Below are positions 59,741 through 64,000 of a DNA stretch of 64,000 nucleotides, piece after piece (within the stretch, counting starts at the first letter, position 1; each line of letters begins with the position of its first letter). A model generated the notes under the pieces. It had not been told where the DNA came from and did not search any database. It saw nothing but the letters and a program-made list of their open reading frames with translations. The translations under genes and the position numbers were made by a program. The stretch comes from Lampris incognitus (Eukaryota; Chordata; Actinopteri; Lampriformes; Lampridae), in assembly GCF_029633865.1 (NCBI RefSeq), contig NC_079222.1, positions 29,719,265 through 29,783,264 of the forward strand. The letters are read 5' to 3'.

Positions 59741-60890
59741 CTGGGACACATCATCAGTGATGTTTCCCAAGGTCCTCGGGTGTTTCGGGTCTTTCAACAT
59801 CATACACCCTCGTTCAGATGCCCCAGCCAGGGTTGGTCAGGTCCTAGCTTGTGTCCCAGCAGCATTGGCCGTCAGATTACTCCTTCTGATCCGAAGCCAT
59901 CTGGAGGCCCTCTCTGCAGCCTCCATGGAAGACTTGATGGCTTTCCTTTTAGCAGCCCCAGTGATTCCAAGTAGAGTGTAGACCTTACACAGTGAGCGGC
60001 CAGCAAAGCCTCTACACCCCACTTCACTTGGGCTCACAACGCACCTTCCAGCCTCTCTTCCGGCACTGATCCACCAGCTTCTAGTACTTGGACAGCTGCT
60101 GCCTATTTGCCTCTTCCATTCGGTCCTCTCAGGGAACTGTCAGCTCTATAAGGAGCCCCTGCTTTGAAGGGGCTGATGATAGTGCTACATCTGGCCTCAA
60201 CAAAGTTGTCATAACGTGGTCTGGGAACCTGAGCTGCCTCCCCAAGTCGACTCGCAGCTCTCAGTCTGACTCAGAGGTGAGGAGACCGGCAGCTGATCTG
60301 GGCTGAGGCTTCTCACCAGTCTTGACAAAGGCAATCTTCCTCTGTCCACAGGCTTGCTTGTTGTTGGCCACAGCTTTGGAGATGGCCTCTGTGACTGTCT
60401 TCAGCACGTGGTCATGTCGCCAGTAGTATCGGCCCTCCCCCAGGACTGATGGGCAGCTGCTTAGGATGTGCAGTGAACCTTTTCCAGGCCACAGAGGGCA
60501 TGATGGAGAATCAGTCTTGCCCCAGAGATGGGGATTTGCTGAGCTAGGTAGAACATCATATACAGCTTATACCATGAACTTAATCCGCTGCAGTTCTGCC
60601 TGCCAGATATCTGCCCAGGATATCTTCCTCTCCAGCGCACCCTCCCACTTTGTCCATGCTCCCTGCTGCTGCATGCCCACCATTCTGCTGGTCCTTTCCT
60701 CCTTGACACCTGCCCACACCTCCTCCAGGACTAGATGGTGTTTGTTCTTGCCATGGGCCTTATCATAGTGAGGTTGTGGGATGGCTCCCAGCCTTGCTTG
60801 TCCATTTGCCACCATTCCCACCAAAGCCCTGTGTCTGCATAACCACACCCATCTCAGAGCAGTTGGATTCCTTTCGAGCCACAAAATTAC
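59741..60890 (-). mobile_element. R2-superfamily LINE, second 5'-truncated copy
   Basis: Minus-strand pieces include QQQGAWTKWEGALERKISWA then DIWQAELQRIKFMV (60567-60680 area) and the end SEVGCRGFAGRSLCKVYTLL, GITGAAKRKAIKSSMEAAER, SRWLRIRR. The 3' UTR ends at about 59741 with GGACACATCATCAGTGATG, matching the end of the first copy at 36768-36800. Truncated at about 60890, so RT and the CCHC site are missing or degraded. Confidence 0.8.
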
Positions 60891-62304
60891 CAAATCGACA
60901 CAGGTGGGAAAATTTCACTTTGCACTGGAGGAAATTGCCAATCAGCGAGCTATATGTGCAGCAACAAAAGTATTGCTTTAGGGAAATCCACCTCTTTTGC
61001 AGAGTTGTTTTTGGTTTCAAAAATTGTCGATTAACTAATCCTGGATCTTGTAAAATTCACTAATATTTCCAGCTTGTGTTTTAATGTTCCACCTTATGCA
61101 ACTGTATTGTTGATAATGGTGAGGATCCCTGCAGTCAGTTTATACTGAACAGGTCACCTAGATGAGTGATGAAACATAGTATCTGTAAAGTTAGCTAATC
61201 TAACTCATGTCTTTACCTAACCAACATCACAGAAAAGCAAGTTAACACATCAGAAACATTTGAAACTCCTGCAAACGCCTGTTGATTTTTTTTGTCTTGT
61301 GCACCAGTTTAGGACTATATATACAAACTCTGCTTCACCATGAGTCTTAGCTCGTGGCCTTGGAATGATTTGGAGAGCAGTGTTTGTGTATCTGAGGGCT
61401 GTTGTTGGGAACATATTTTGGCAGCATATAATTTTTGTAGACAGAAGTCCATTAAAGTCCATTAAAACATCTATAAATTAGTAAAATAATCTTAAACTAT
61501 ATTCTAATTGGCAGAGATTTCACAATAGGAGTAATGTCAAATTTTTTCCCAGAGTTCCTGTGTTAGTGTTTGAGCTAGCCTTGCTAAGCCAGTCCACAGA
61601 TTTTGCTTCGCTATTGTGTAATACTTGTAAAATATAGTATTGCACATGTAATACCTTGTTGTGGACTGAGCTGAGCTCGTGACTTTTAGTCTGGCATTGC
61701 CAGGCGATGTTTTAGCATGGGTCAAAGTAAGCATTACTTCCTCTCCCTTCTTTGGCTATGTTTTCTCAGGTTTAGACATGCCATTAAGAAAAAAAGCCAA
61801 TGCCAAATTACAAAGCTGAAGATTTAATAAACAGGACCTGCAATTACCGAATTCCATTCAGCCAGAAAAGAAATAACCTGACCATTGCAGACTTATTTCT
61901 GCAACTTCTTTGAAGTAGTCTTTCAGACTCATTGTTTATGGATCAGCACAGCAGACTCGTCTTGTGAGATGCAAAATATAAAACACATGTCTGGGTTTAG
62001 AGCCTTCCTTTATTTCCTCTTTCAGAACTCTTGAATACCCTCAGACTCACTATTGTGAATAGTACAGGGATTTTTGTTTCTCATCCCTCTCTTTTGCTTT
62101 CTTTTCAGTGTCCACTTGCAGTATTTGATTTCCCTCGGTGCTACTCACTGTTATCCGAATACACATGGCTTTTGAAAAAAAACTCATAAAATTATGACAT
62201 TATACTTACATATTTGGAGCCTAACCTGGGCTGTTGGGTTAACAACAGGAATCCTGAGCCCTACTGCATACGGGATGTGTCTATTTTAATGTGCCTATTG
62301 GAGC
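60891..62304. other. No gene seen
   Basis: No recognised exon or element in this stretch. Confidence 0.4.
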
Positions 62305-62560
62305 GGTCAAGTCAAGCCAGGTCAAGTCAATTTTATTTGTATAGCCCAATATCACAAATTACAAATTTGCCCCAAGGGGCTTTACATCAACACAACATCC
62401 TGTCCGTAGACTCTCACATTAGATAAGGGACAACTCCCTAAAAAAAAAAAAAAAAACGTTTAACAGGGAGAAAAAATAGGAAGAAACCTCAGGGAGAGCA
62501 ACAGAGGAGGGATCTCTTGCCCAAGACGGACAACGTGCAATGAATGTTGTGTTTACACAA
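62305..62560 (-). repeat. Dispersed repeat, AAGCCCCTTGGGGC module, extended copy
   Basis: GTCAAGTCAATTTTATTTGT, AAATTTGCCCCAAGGGGCTT, then the AACTCCCTAAAAAAA and GGAAGAAACCTCAGGGAGAG extensions. The longest copy of this family in the window. Confidence 0.8.
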
Positions 62561-62849
62561 TTTACAGAATACAGCATTGAAAGAGGATAACAGAAGTATA
62601 ATTGAATTATAAAATACATGACGAATATGATGAGAAGGATGCCAAGCAGTGCCCAGACACCACCGGAACAGCCCAGGAACTGAGCCACAAGACCAGTATC
62701 GCCATGTAAAAAAAAAAAAAATACAAAAATACCCCCAAAACATTTCTGTCACCTTTATCACTTTACTTTTTACTTTTAATTGTTTTACCTTAACTCTTTT
62801 TTTCTCTTTTTTTGGACCCTATCCATTTCCTTTAAGAGGATTTGCCTTT
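62561..62849. other. No gene seen
   Basis: Continuation of repeat-like DNA with poly-A at 62706-62720. Not assigned. Confidence 0.4.
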
Positions 62850-62915
62850 TGCCGGGCCGTCATTGTAAATAAGAATTTGCTTTTAACGACTTGCCTGGTT
62901 AAATAAAGGTGTCAT
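62850..62915 (+). repeat. Common fish repeat tail (GTAAATAAGAATTTGC...TTAAATAAAGG)
   Basis: GCCGGGCCGTCATTGTAAAT and GACTTGCCTGGTTAAATAAA form a 3' end module known from many fish repeats. The rest of the element is not recognisable. Confidence 0.55.
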
Positions 62916-63056
62916 GCTGTATCATGTTCCAATACATACCAGTGCCAATGATAGACACCAACAGCCTCACGTTGTCTGACCTCCCTGCTCTTCTGATAGT
63001 CTGCCATTCATGCATTCATACAAATTCTTTTTATTTTATTTCAATTTTATTTATTA

Positions 63057-63110
<54 letters not shown>

Positions 63111-64000
63111 CTGTGTGTGTGTGTCTGTGTGTGTCTGTGTGCGCGACACCATAGAATAGAACTGGATAAAACGTATAGACTATAAAAGTAGGTTTGTAGA
63201 ATTCATACTTCAGTAGGGAGATTTCTGGAAACCAATAAAAAATTCTGTGAAGAAAATAACTTCGTGGTGCAAGTGTACACGTGCACCTGACCTAGCTGCG
63301 TGCAAACTTGTGTACATGCGTAGTGGACAGGGTTGCAGTTTCAAATAGCCTTGTTTCCGTGGCTCTCCACTATCAGTGGCAGATGTGCTCAGTGTGTTAC
63401 TACTATACGAAGCATCTGTTATTTTCAGCAAACTGGCTTCTCTTACACCATGGCCCCTATTTTGTGAATTAAAGTGTGCAGCGCAAAGCACAGTCAACTT
63501 CATAGTGCGCTCGGGGCGTGGCAAGCTCAGTTTTGGTTCCTGGAAGCACACGAGACAGCGCTGCCCTGAGCTTTCCACACAGAGACATTTCCTCCCAAGA
63601 AGGAACTGATGACTTTGTGCGGGAAGTGCAGATTAGTCTGAAAAATTTGAACTTGGTTCTACCAGTCAGAAACAACAGTAGACAATCTGAAATATGGGTT
63701 TCCATGATGAAACGGTCTTATTAGATAGCAGTGAAGAAACAAAACGGTCTACAAGTGGTTGGCGATATCACATACCTGAATAACAGCATAGATCCGGCTT
63801 GATAACATTTTAATGTAATGTAGTCAATGTTATTGCATTCTTGGGGGATGGGGCCAAAAGCATCAAAGCCCAGACCCATCCATTTTTTCTTTCTGTCTGT
63901 GTGGAGGCGTGTACCACACTCTTCACAACATGTTGTTTCAAAGCGCAAGAATGTAACCACCATTTATAAACTGGTTAAATTTAAATTTTATATTTTGGCT
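62916..64000. other. No gene seen; (TA)n/(TG)n microsatellite at 63069-63145
   Basis: The microsatellite passes from TATA into GTGT and ends in CTGTGTGC variants. The open frame at 63210-63578 on the minus strand has no domain or splice context. GC-richer segment 63470-63600 could be part of an unclassified repeat. Confidence 0.5.

Noticed and set aside
63210-63578. 122-residue minus-strand frame
   Set aside because: No recognisable domain; looks like a chance open frame in repeat-like DNA.

Overview
This window reads as nuclear DNA from a teleost fish. The coding exons are short, have consensus GT-AG splice sites and match vertebrate gene families. They lie in long introns and intergenic DNA full of (CA)n, (GATA)n and (TCTG)n arrays and fish-type transposable elements (RTE, L2, L1, R2-type LINEs, Ty3/gypsy, Penelope-like, Tc1, hAT, Harbinger-like, tRNA-derived SINEs). 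I see no operons, bacterial genes or CRISPR. Species cannot be named from the sequence. One assembly gap of 200 N lies at 42672-42871.

Three host genes are supported. (1) An oxysterol-binding-protein gene, closest in remembered sequence to OSBP2/ORP4, runs on the minus strand from about 9.6 kb leftward out of the window. Exon 1 (PH domain start), exon 2 (rest of PH domain) and exon 3 (coiled-coil region) join in frame, and the 7.5-kb intron 2 is full of repeats. (2) A complete small R-SNARE gene, vamp8-like, lies on the minus strand at 18960-20001. It has three coding exons; the first holds only the ATG, and the product is 103 aa. (3) The first coding exon of rai14 (ankycorbin) lies on the plus strand at 30975-31010, below a GC-rich promoter-like region (29.2-30.5 kb). 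No later rai14 exon was found, so the rest of the window is probably its long first coding intron plus repeats.

Layout: 0-9.6 kb osbp2-like gene with an RTE LINE in intron 2; 9.6-10.1 kb its promoter; 10.2-18 kb repeats (L2 pieces, a Tc1 relic with a nested SINE, a clean hAT MITE); 18-20.1 kb vamp8-like gene; 21.1-28.1 kb a cluster of decayed retroelements (two gypsy pieces, a LINE, an RTE tail, a LINE endonuclease piece); 28.9-31 kb rai14 promoter and first coding exon; 31-64 kb non-coding DNA with two 5'-truncated R2-type LINEs, MITEs, foldback elements, a duplicated block at 41-42 kb, a minisatellite at 46.4-46.9 kb and a near-perfect palindrome with a telomere-like core at 54.8 kb.

No retroelement here looks intact. 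The clearest recurrent signal is a roughly 440-bp tRNA-derived SINE family with seven copies, five of them with recognisable target-site duplications. No new defence or metabolic system was found; the best leads are structural (palindrome, foldback element, SINE families with swapped tails) and gene-model questions (osbp2 start codon, an orphan exon at 18.0 kb).
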